This document shows positions 1 through 5,812 of a stretch of DNA of 5,844 bases, piece after piece. A model generated the notes under the pieces. It ran no database searches. It was not told the origin of the DNA and saw only the letters and a list, made by a program, of their open reading frames with translations. Origin of the DNA: Bacteroidota bacterium (GTDB lineage: Bacteria; Bacteroidota; Bacteroidia; Bacteroidales; VadinHA17). The DNA lies in NCBI GenBank assembly GCA_006227095.1, contig SBFZ01000246.1:1-5844 (forward strand), in the 5' to 3' direction. Numbering within the stretch: position 1 is the first letter of the stretch; each line of letters opens with the position of its first letter. A program made the translations under genes and the position numbers.

Positions 1-72
1 ACGGGAGACGGAGCAAAAATACCCGGCAGGGCAATTCTCGTTTACAGGATAAGAATAAGGGAGATAAGCTAG
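1..72 (+). CDS. C-terminal end of an FKBP-type peptidyl-prolyl isomerase (partial, start lies left of the window)
   Basis: Frame 1 is open from the first base and closes with TAG at 70-72. It encodes 23 residues that include GDGAKIPGRAILVYRIRIRE. The pattern of a Gly-rich turn, then Ile-Pro, two variable residues, then a hydrophobic strand alternating with charged residues matches the last beta strand of FKBP domains (usually IPxxxxLxFxVELxxI). The complete gene that follows encodes an FKBP with the corresponding IPGYTPLIFEMEVVEL. In Bacteroidota, FKBP lipoproteins often occur as tandem genes, so this is probably the first member of a pair, 43 nt upstream of the second and on the same transcript. 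The domain, signal peptide and active site cannot be seen here. The identification rests on a short tail and on the neighbour, so confidence is moderate. Confidence 0.6.
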   Translation, partial: TGDGAKIPGRAILVYRIRIREIS

Positions 73-94
73 TTTGGAACGATATTTGAAGGAG

Positions 95-101
95 AAGGAG
101 G
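95..101 (+). promoter_or_regulatory. Shine-Dalgarno-like AAGGAGG before the FKBP lipoprotein gene
   Basis: AAGGAGG lies 14 nt upstream of the ATG at 116. The spacing is longer than the usual 5-9 nt. It still favours the ATG at 116 over the in-frame TTG at 74, which lies upstream of this site and would put 14 charged residues in front of the signal peptide. Bacteroidota often do not depend on this motif, so its role is inferred. Confidence 0.45.
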
Positions 102-115
102 AAATTAACAAAACC

Positions 116-628
116 ATGCGAAAGAAAGTCAATTATGCAGTGCTGGCCCTGATGGCCGTAGTTATCGTGGCCTGCAACCCTGCGAAGAAATATGAGGAGG
201 AAGAGAAGAGCCTGATTGAGGATTACGTGGCCAAAAACAATATAACTGTAAGTCCTGATGCCAACGGAATATATTTCATTGAAATGGTTCCCGGCACCGG
301 AGACCTGATTCAGGCTGGTGATTCGGTTGGAGTATGGTATAAGGGTTACTTCCTCAGCGGGAAGGAGCTTGACAGCAATCTTGAAGCCGATACCCCGTAC
401 AGGTTCAGGGTGGGTACACCTTACCTGATTGAGGGATGGTCACTGGCTCTCGAGAAGATGAAGCTCGGCACCAAGGCAAAAGTACTTATGCCATCAAAAG
501 TAGCCTATGGTCCATCAGGCTACAGTACATATGATATTTACGGATATTATGTAACAATCATTCCCGGATATACGCCTCTCATCTTCGAGATGGAGGTGGT
601 GGAACTGACAAGGAAAACCAAGAAATAA
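116..628 (+). CDS. FKBP-type peptidyl-prolyl cis-trans isomerase, lipoprotein
   Basis: A predicted 170-residue lipid-anchored FKBP that would catalyse cis-trans isomerisation of X-Pro bonds in envelope proteins. The ATG at 116 gives a classic lipoprotein signal: RKK at residues 2-4, a hydrophobic core, and a lipobox IVAC ending at Cys20. A charged, helix-prone linker (about 24-42) precedes the FKBP domain (about 50-165). Comparison with human FKBP12 shows most pocket positions kept: Tyr75, Asp86, Phe97, Ile105, Trp108, Tyr131 and Phe157. The position of FKBP12 Phe36 is Leu85. Between Tyr131 and the final strand is a Tyr-rich insertion (about 134-152) that lengthens the loop over the active site. 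The gene follows another apparent FKBP end by 43 nt and is followed by a double terminator. It resembles the GldI-like FKBP lipoproteins of the phylum, but gliding genes are not seen here, so no symbol is given. Confidence 0.9.
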   Translation: MRKKVNYAVLALMAVVIVACNPAKKYEEEEKSLIEDYVAKNNITVSPDANGIYFIEMVPGTGDLIQAGDSVGVWYKGYFLSGKELDSNLEADTPYRFRVGTPYLIEGWSLALEKMKLGTKAKVLMPSKVAYGPSGYSTYDIYGYYVTIIPGYTPLIFEMEVVELTRKTKK

Positions 629-631
629 AAA

Positions 632-661
632 GGGAGGCTGCCTCTGACGGGGCAGCCTCTT
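632..661. terminator. Rho-independent terminator hairpin 1 of the convergent pair
   Basis: GAGGCTGCC at 634-642 pairs perfectly with GGCAGCCTC at 651-659 around an 8-nt loop, and G-T wobbles can extend the stem outward. It begins 6 nt after the FKBP stop. Reading rightward the tail is TCTTCTTTAT, a mediocre U-run. Reading leftward the tail becomes CCTTTTTATTTC, which is better. The hairpin can therefore serve the FKBP operon and also back up termination of the large gene arriving from the right. Confidence 0.75.
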
Positions 662-677
662 CTTTATCCGGATCATT

Positions 678-711
678 AAAAAGGCCCCGGCGGAGAACCG
701 GGGCTTTTTTT
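678..711. terminator. Rho-independent terminator hairpin 2, bidirectional
   Basis: GCCCCGG at 684-690 pairs with CCGGGGC at 698-704 around a 7-nt loop. The stem is flanked by five A on the left (678-682) and seven T on the right (705-711), so each strand reads as a GC-rich stem followed by a U-run. It lies about 37 nt past the stop of the leftward propeller gene and is its first terminator, as well as a second barrier for FKBP transcripts. Confidence 0.85.
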
Positions 712-747
712 ATGCTTCATAATTTACCGGCATGAGACATTTGTTTC

Positions 748-3700
748 TCAATTTATAATCACTTCATCACCCTGCAATGAAATTCCTTTCAGTTTTTCAG
801 TGTAGCGTGCCCAGCTCCCTTCAGTAAAAGCCGTGATCAGTCTCTCAGCCTCTTCCAGTGCTGTTTCTGCATCTTTCATTGCCTTCTCTTCCTGGGCTGA
901 AAGCTCCCCGGTTGCCATCACTGCCGTCCTGTAACCGCTGATCCTTGAAGACAATCCTTCCTGCCTCCTGCCAAAGGCTTCATCAAGCTTTGCAAGCTCC
1001 TCAGCAACTGATTTGTAGTCTTCGGATACCGCTGAAGCGAAGCCGGGGTTTTTCTCCATCAGATCCTTGCTCTTCGCAAGACTTTCACGTACCCCGGTGA
1101 TCATCCGGAGCCTTTTATTGAGGGATTCCACAGCTGAACCGAATTCATTGGCCCTTTCAAGATTTCGTCTCAGCGCAACCATGTCCGGAGCATCCATACG
1201 TGGATCTGCCTTGACCGTGACCCTGGTCATGCAGCTTTCGCTGTCCCTTTTGAGGTTAACAGTGTAGGTGCCGGGAAAGACTGTTCCGCCGAATCCCCTG
1301 AAGTACCCCGACCTCCGGTCCTGCTGCACTGGCTGTGCCGACGGGTATTCAACCTGTGGAAGAGGGTTGCGGTCAAGTCGCCATACGAAGCGGTTGAAAC
1401 CTTTTTCTGCATCCAGCTCCATCGTTTTTACCACCGTGCCGCCCTCGTCAAGGATTTCGGCAGTCACTTTCCCTGAGTCTGCACTGGTGTACCAGGTAAT
1501 CATGGCACCCGGTTGTCTGTTCTCTCCCCGGTACATGGCATCACCGTAGAAATAATAACCGGGGAGATTTTTTGTGGATACCAGGAAGGCTTCAGGTGCC
1601 TCGAAGGCCTCAAGATTGCTCCCGAGGAGCTTTTTACCCCCGGCGGCAAGGGCCCTGAGGGGTCTGATGTCATCAAGTACCCAGACCGCACGGCCAAAGG
1701 TTCCTATCACCAGGTCATGCTCACGGGGGTGTATCACCATGTCATATGTCGATACTGTGGGGTATCCGCTGGTCCAGCGGTTCCAGTTATCGCCCCTGTC
1801 AAATGATACATACAGTCCGTATTCCGTTCCTGCGAACAGCAGTTTCGGTTCAATGGGGTCCTGGGCGAAGCAGAGTACATACCCCCATACATCGGTATCA
1901 TCAATGATACGCTGCCAGTTTTTGCCGTAATCTCTTGTGCGGAACAGATAAGCTGCATTGTCTCCCTGCCTGTAGTCATTTACCACTGCAAAGGCTTCTC
2001 CGGGTTCATGGAGGGAGGCTGTCACCTGCGCGACCCAGCCGTTGCGTGGCATACCCTTTATGTTTTGCGATGTGTTCCGCCAGTTTATTCCACCGTCTTC
2101 GGTGACCTGGATCATACCGTCATCGGTACCTGCCCAGATGAGTCCCTCCCTGAGTGAACTGGGTGAAATGGAGATGACAGTGCAGTGGTTCTCGGCACCG
2201 GTGGCGTCAATGGTGATACCGCCGCTCTGATCCTGCTTTTGCTTTTCCGGGTCATTGGTTGTGAGGTCGGGTGAAATCCTTATCCAGCTGTCACCCCTGT
2301 CAGGGCTTTTGTGCACAAACTGGCTGCCATAGTAGATAGTATTCCTGTCGAAGGGATCCTGTGCCAGTGCCGAGTTCCAGTTGAAGCGCAGTTTTTCACC
2401 TTCTTCGGCCGCAGGCCTGATGCTCCTGTTCCATCCGGTGACCACATCAATGCGGCGCAGCGATCCACCCTGCGATTGTGCATAACAGTAGCGGCTGTCG
2501 CCGGGGACGGGCATCGCATCAAAACCATCACCGCCAATAAGGAAATCGTACATCTCATTGATGATCGGCCCGTTATACCAGGCATATGCCGGGCCCCTCC
2601 AGGAACCATTATCCTGAAGGCCTCCATAAATGTTGTAGGGAATCTCGTTGTCAACATTTATGTGGTAGAACTGCCCCACGGGAAGGTTTTCAATATGACG
2701 CCACGTTGCCCCCCTGTCATAGGTGATCCCCATTCCTCCGTCGTTGCCGTCGAGCATCCGGTCAGGATTGAGCGGGTCAATATACCAGGCGTGATGATCG
2801 AGGTGGACCGACTCAGCCGTCCGGCGGTCAAAGGTAAGGGCACCGTCATCACTCACATTCACTCCTGAAAACAGCGAATAAACCCTGTTTTCGTTCTGCG
2901 GATCAACATAAATCTCGGCATAGTAGAACGGCCTGTTTCCGATGTTCCTCTCACCCCGTTTATCCCATGTCACCCCTCCGTCAGTGGAACGGTAGATTGC
3001 TGACGGTTTTGACTCCACCCATGCATATACATAGTCAGGATCTGATCTGGCTATTGCCAGACCTATACGTCCCACCTCCGATGGAAGTCCATTGGTCACT
3101 TTCGCGAAGGTCTCTCCACCGTCACGGGTAAGCCAGAGACCCGATCCGGCTGCTGATGAATTGAAGAACCATGGCCAGCGCTGGTGGTCCCACATTGCAA
3201 CGAAGATTTTGCCCGGACTGGAGGGATCCATCACCATGTCAGCCACTCCGGTTGTCTCGTTGATGAAGAGCATCCTGCGCCAGGTTGAGCCTCCGTCGGT
3301 GGAACGGTAGAATCCTCTTTCGGTATGGGGAGCCCACGGGTTGCCGATGGCACCCACATATATGACATCAGGGTTTACAGGGTCAACTATTATCCGGTGG
3401 ATGTAACGTGTGAGTTCAAGCCCCATGCACTTCCATGTAAGGCCACCATCAAGGCTTTTGTATATTCCGTACCCGCCTGTTACACTGTTTCGGGGATTTC
3501 CTTCACCCGTTCCGGCCCAGATGATATCAGGCCTCTTCGGATCAATGGCCAGAGCACCTATCGATGCCACGGCCTCCCCGTCAAAAAGAGGAGTGAAGGT
3601 GGTGCCGGCATTCACTGTCTTCCAGAGCCCGCCTGAGGCAGTCCCGACAAAGAAGACATTATCATTTCGCGGGTCAACGGCAAATGCAGTGACCCTGCCG

Positions 3701-3825
3701 CTCATCCCGCCGGGGCCTATGTTCCTGGGTTTAATGCCGCTGAACAGTGACATGTCTGTCTTCTGTCCCGATACAATGACTGCAATCATCATCAATGCAG
3801 CCGCGAGAGTGGTTCTTCTGATCAT
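748..3825 (-). CDS. Exported BNR/Asp-box (sortilin VPS10-like) beta-propeller protein
   Basis: A 1025-residue protein of the large bacterial family often annotated as glycosyl hydrolase or VPS10/sortilin-domain protein; no enzymatic activity can be read from the sequence. The ATG at 3825 gives a signal peptide (about 1-20, cleavage before Gln21); a GTG start at 3846 would add seven residues ahead of it. Asp-boxes (S/T-x-D-x-G-x-T/S/N-W/F) begin near residues 124, 175, 233, 280, 325, 368, 507, 575, 630 and 674, with a degenerate one at 70. Six boxes precede and four follow a stretch without boxes (about 376-506), suggesting two propeller blocks. Family landmarks include WKT at 68-70, HLDHH at 341-345, LQDNGSWRG at 403-411 and GSQFVHKS at 500-507. 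Residues 785-875 look like Ig-type beta domains and 880-1005 like charged helices, perhaps coiled coil. No type IX secretion C-terminal domain is evident at the GDEVIIN end. It lies 79 nt after the methyltransferase gene and may share its transcript. Confidence 0.88.
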   Translation of the reverse strand: MIRRTTLAAALMMIAVIVSGQKTDMSLFSGIKPRNIGPGGMSGRVTAFAVDPRNDNVFFVGTASGGLWKTVNAGTTFTPLFDGEAVASIGALAIDPKRPDIIWAGTGEGNPRNSVTGGYGIYKSLDGGLTWKCMGLELTRYIHRIIVDPVNPDVIYVGAIGNPWAPHTERGFYRSTDGGSTWRRMLFINETTGVADMVMDPSSPGKIFVAMWDHQRWPWFFNSSAAGSGLWLTRDGGETFAKVTNGLPSEVGRIGLAIARSDPDYVYAWVESKPSAIYRSTDGGVTWDKRGERNIGNRPFYYAEIYVDPQNENRVYSLFSGVNVSDDGALTFDRRTAESVHLDHHAWYIDPLNPDRMLDGNDGGMGITYDRGATWRHIENLPVGQFYHINVDNEIPYNIYGGLQDNGSWRGPAYAWYNGPIINEMYDFLIGGDGFDAMPVPGDSRYCYAQSQGGSLRRIDVVTGWNRSIRPAAEEGEKLRFNWNSALAQDPFDRNTIYYGSQFVHKSPDRGDSWIRISPDLTTNDPEKQKQDQSGGITIDATGAENHCTVISISPSSLREGLIWAGTDDGMIQVTEDGGINWRNTSQNIKGMPRNGWVAQVTASLHEPGEAFAVVNDYRQGDNAAYLFRTRDYGKNWQRIIDDTDVWGYVLCFAQDPIEPKLLFAGTEYGLYVSFDRGDNWNRWTSGYPTVSTYDMVIHPREHDLVIGTFGRAVWVLDDIRPLRALAAGGKKLLGSNLEAFEAPEAFLVSTKNLPGYYFYGDAMYRGENRQPGAMITWYTSADSGKVTAEILDEGGTVVKTMELDAEKGFNRFVWRLDRNPLPQVEYPSAQPVQQDRRSGYFRGFGGTVFPGTYTVNLKRDSESCMTRVTVKADPRMDAPDMVALRRNLERANEFGSAVESLNKRLRMITGVRESLAKSKDLMEKNPGFASAVSEDYKSVAEELAKLDEAFGRRQEGLSSRISGYRTAVMATGELSAQEEKAMKDAETALEEAERLITAFTEGSWARYTEKLKGISLQGDEVIIN

Positions 3826-3904
3826 TGGTTTACCTTTTACGGTCACAATTTAGCTATTAATATGATTTGGGACCGGGCTGATGATAATGTTCTGCAATAC
3901 CCTC

Positions 3905-4606
3905 TCAGGCGAGCAGAAGGAAGACTGCAGGCCTCTTGTCAAGGTCAGGAGTCTCTTTGCGCCATTGCTCCACTGTCATGGTGCGGATAAACTCAGACGG
4001 GAGGGTTATGTCGGCAGCAATGCACAGCCTGGTTGAGGGCTGGCACACGGCGAGGATATCAGCAATCATTTTACTGTTCCTGAACGGCGTCTCCATGAAG
4101 ATCTGTGTCGGGCCCCCGGCTGAGATACGTTCCAGTTCCCTGATTGCCCTGCGCCGCCCCTGTGTCTCCACAGGAAGGTAGCCGTGAAAGGCAAATGACT
4201 GGCCATTGAGTCCTGAGGCAACCAGGGCCAGCATCACCGATGAAGGACCGGTAAGCGGCACAACCCTGATACCGCGGCGGTGTGCTTCGGCCGCAACCAC
4301 ATTGCCCGGGTCAGCAAGCCCTGGCATCCCTGCCTCACTCATAACACCAGCATCGGCACCACCTGCGATCAGGTCAAAAAACTCATCCAGACTGCGGGGA
4401 TCAGAATGCTTCCCGACAGAAAAAAAACGGGTGCTGTCAATGGGGAATGTCCTGTCAAGATTCCTCAGCCACCGCCGCGCAGTTCTTATATCCTCTACGG
4501 CAAACAACCTGATTGACAGGGTAATGTCACGGGTGCCTGCCGGTATCGCAAGTGCAGGGTCAGAATCACCCAGCGTAACAGGTATCATGAAGAGAGTACC
4601 GCTCAT
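3905..4606 (-). CDS. RsmI-like SAM-dependent methyltransferase (tetrapyrrole methylase fold), short form
   Basis: A predicted 233-residue cytoplasmic methyltransferase of the tetrapyrrole methylase superfamily, closest in motif order to RsmI, which 2'-O-methylates C1402 of 16S rRNA. Seen in order: an LFMIPVTLG opening strand (5-13, where RsmI has a TPIGNL-type motif); VEDIRTARRWL (37-47, cf. EDTR in RsmI); SEAGMPGLADPG (90-101, cf. SDAGTP-x3-DPG); PLTGPSSVMLALVASGL (117-133); FAFHGYLP (138-145); and METPFRNSKM (171-180, cf. ESPHR). RsmI is usually about 280 residues with a C-terminal extension; this protein stops after the methylase core. Together with the altered N-terminal and SEAG motifs, this suggests the Bacteroidota paralogue of unknown substrate rather than true RsmI, so no symbol is given. 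The ATG at 4606 was chosen because upstream residues are not family-like; ATG at 4588 would cut into the first strand. It is divergent from the hydrolase gene. Confidence 0.83.
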   Translation of the reverse strand: MSGTLFMIPVTLGDSDPALAIPAGTRDITLSIRLFAVEDIRTARRWLRNLDRTFPIDSTRFFSVGKHSDPRSLDEFFDLIAGGADAGVMSEAGMPGLADPGNVVAAEAHRRGIRVVPLTGPSSVMLALVASGLNGQSFAFHGYLPVETQGRRRAIRELERISAGGPTQIFMETPFRNSKMIADILAVCQPSTRLCIAADITLPSEFIRTMTVEQWRKETPDLDKRPAVFLLLA

Positions 4607-4626
4607 CTGCAAACAGATTTGAACCG

Positions 4627-4657
4627 TAAACTTACATAAAAACAACCCTTATTTAAA
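4627..4657 (-). promoter_or_regulatory. Possible Bacteroidota promoter for the methyltransferase gene
   Basis: On the minus strand TTTA (4657-4654) is followed after 19 nt by TAAGTTTA (4634-4627). The phylum consensus is TTTG, 19-21 nt, TAnnTTTG, so there is one mismatch in each box. The -7 box ends 20 nt before the ATG at 4606, almost the same geometry as the better promoter of the divergent gene. The region is AT-rich, so chance matches are possible. Confidence 0.35.
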
Positions 4658-4742
4658 CAGGCAGATGAAAAACAATGATGACCCCGAAATACCCTGCCAG
4701 CCCGCCAGGAGAAAACCCCGGATGCCAAAGTGACCGCTGATA

Positions 4743-4773
4743 TTGTACTTCTCTCATTTTCGGGTTATGTTTG
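4743..4773 (+). promoter_or_regulatory. Bacteroidota-type promoter of the metallo-hydrolase gene
   Basis: TATGTTTG at 4766-4773 matches the -7 consensus TAnnTTTG exactly. TTG at 4743-4745 (ATTG against TTTG) lies 20 nt upstream, the expected spacing for the -33 box. Transcription would begin near 4778-4781 and leave a leader of only about 12-15 nt before the GTG at 4793. This helps fix the translation start, because the longer reading from GTG 4730 would start upstream of the promoter. Confidence 0.6.
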
Positions 4774-4792
4774 CATTGAGAAAAACACAAGA

Positions 4793-5560
4793 GTGAAGAT
4801 CACTTTTCTTGGCACCGGAACATCACAGGGAGTGCCCGTAATAGCATGCGAATGCCCGGTATGCATGTCTCCTGACAGCCATGACAAGAGGCTCCGAGCC
4901 TCCCTGCTGGTTGAGACTGCACTGAATACCTTCGTCATTGATGCGGGTCCGGATTTCAGGCAGCAGATGCTCAATGCCCATGTAAAAAAACTTGATGCCA
5001 TCCTCCTGACCCACGAACACAAGGATCATATAGCAGGAATGGATGACCTGAGAGCCTTTAATTACAAAAGCCAGGCAGCCATTGATATATATGCCGAGGA
5101 GAGGGTACAGACAGCTGTCAGAAAGGAGTACGCCTATGTCTTTTCTGAGAACCACTACCCGGGCGTACCGAAGATGGAACTCCATAACATTGACAATTAC
5201 AGCTTCACAATAAAGGGAGACACAATATTGCCCCTCCGGATATTCCACTACCGCCTGCCTATTTTTGGTTTCAGGATAGGTGACATGGCATATATCACTG
5301 ACGCAAACTATATCTCTGAGGAGACGCGGGAGAAGCTGATAGGAGTAAAATATCTGGTTGTCAATGCACTGAGGAAAGAGAAGCATATTTCTCATTTCAG
5401 TCTTGGCGAAGCACTTGAGCTGATCCGGGAAGTTTCACCCAGGAAGGCCTATATCACACACATCGGGCACCAGATGGGAAGACACGCTGAAGTCAACCGG
5501 GAGTTGCCAGCAAATGTGACCCTTGCATGGGACGGCCTGGAGGTAATCTGCGAGGAGTAA
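4793..5560 (+). CDS. PhnP-like metallo-beta-lactamase-fold hydrolase
   Basis: A predicted 255-residue cytoplasmic metal-dependent hydrolase of the PhnP-like group (COG1235 type), probably a phosphodiesterase, substrate unknown. The GTG start at 4793 places the family N-terminus KITFLGTGTSQGVP at residues 2-15 and agrees with the promoter just upstream. Metal ligands visible: HEHKDH (His74, His76, Asp78, His79), probably His152, the bridging Asp170 in YITDANY, and His223. A second zinc site like that of E. coli PhnP seems complete: Cys19, Cys21 and Cys24 in CECPVC, with His226 three residues after His223. GMDDLRAFN at 82-90 and HFSLGEAL at 201-208 are typical of the group. In E. coli PhnP is a cyclic ribose phosphodiesterase of the C-P lyase pathway, but no other phn gene is in view, so the role and the symbol are left open. 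The gene ends 23 nt from a convergent stop. Confidence 0.9.
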   Translation: MKITFLGTGTSQGVPVIACECPVCMSPDSHDKRLRASLLVETALNTFVIDAGPDFRQQMLNAHVKKLDAILLTHEHKDHIAGMDDLRAFNYKSQAAIDIYAEERVQTAVRKEYAYVFSENHYPGVPKMELHNIDNYSFTIKGDTILPLRIFHYRLPIFGFRIGDMAYITDANYISEETREKLIGVKYLVVNALRKEKHISHFSLGEALELIREVSPRKAYITHIGHQMGRHAEVNRELPANVTLAWDGLEVICEE

Positions 5561-5583
5561 TCTGAGGGAATGCCGTAAAAATC

Positions 5584-5790
5584 CTATTTCTTCTTATACC
5601 TGTAAAGCTTCTTCTGATACTGCTTTGAGAAGAAATATTTGTTGCGTCCAAGCTGTGAAGTGTCAATATAGGAGTTTTTCCGCACGGACTTATAGGTATT
5701 CTTCTTCTGGGAGGCACATCCCGGCATCAGCATCAGTGCTGAGAGCAGCAGAATTAAGATGGTGATGCCTTTGAAGTTAACCTTTTTCAT
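5584..5790 (-). CDS. Small, highly basic lipoprotein of unknown function
   Basis: A 68-residue product that I do not recognise as a named family. It has a clear lipoprotein signal: MKKVNFK, then a hydrophobic core rich in Leu/Ile/Met (8-22), and LMPGC ending at Cys25. The mature chain is only 44 residues, with 11 Lys, 3 Arg, 6 Tyr and a single Asp; it carries SYIDTSQLGRNKYFF at 40-54 and ends in KKK. No catalytic motif is present. Such a chain would be a membrane-anchored, strongly positive tail that could bind peptidoglycan, lipopolysaccharide or other anionic partners; this is inference from composition. The ATG at 5790 is the only start that precedes the signal peptide. The gene converges on the hydrolase gene with 23 nt between stops. 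The strong signal peptide and lipobox make it likely to be real despite its size. Confidence 0.75.
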   Translation of the reverse strand: MKKVNFKGITILILLLSALMLMPGCASQKKNTYKSVRKNSYIDTSQLGRNKYFFSKQYQKKLYRYKKK

Positions 5791-5812
5791 CAGTCGGGTC
5801 TGAACTAATTTC

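Noticed and set aside
81..88. GATATTTG, resembling the -7 promoter box, before the FKBP lipoprotein gene
   Set aside because: No -33 box lies 19-21 nt upstream, and the gene probably shares the transcript of the preceding FKBP gene.
74..115. N-terminal extension of the FKBP lipoprotein from TTG at 74
   Set aside because: It would put 14 mostly charged residues before a textbook lipoprotein signal peptide; the ATG at 116 follows an AAGGAGG.
2311..2868. Open reading frame of 185 codons on the plus strand inside the propeller gene
   Set aside because: It lies wholly antisense to a gene with clear repeated Asp-box motifs, shows no recognisable domain, and is one of many open frames expected opposite a long GC-balanced gene.
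3845..3852. TAAATTGT on the minus strand as a -7 box for the propeller gene
   Set aside because: Only four of six fixed bases match and there is no TTTG at the right spacing; read-through from the methyltransferase gene is equally likely.
3410..3853. Open reading frame of 147 codons on the plus strand overlapping the start of the propeller gene
   Set aside because: It is antisense to the signal peptide and first repeats, has low-complexity Ser/Pro-rich translation and no start signals.
4420..4427. Run of eight A (T on the coding strand) inside the methyltransferase gene, a possible slippage site
   Set aside because: The reading frame is intact and the run encodes part of RFFS; one run of eight is common and gives no sign of phase variation.
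4665..4733. ATG-started 22-codon small ORF (MKNNDDPEIPCQPARRKPRM...) upstream of the hydrolase promoter, whose TGA overlaps the alternative GTG at 4730
   Set aside because: The overlap looks like translational coupling, but the promoter for the hydrolase lies downstream of it, no promoter or ribosome-binding site serves it, and the peptide has no recognisable features.
4730..4792. N-terminal extension of the hydrolase from GTG at 4730
   Set aside because: The family begins at the KITFLGTG strand, and a near-consensus promoter lies inside this stretch, so it is unlikely to be translated.
4823..5395. Open reading frame of 190 codons on the minus strand inside the hydrolase gene
   Set aside because: The opposite strand holds all metal-binding motifs of a known family; this frame has no family-like motif and no promoter or ribosome-binding site.
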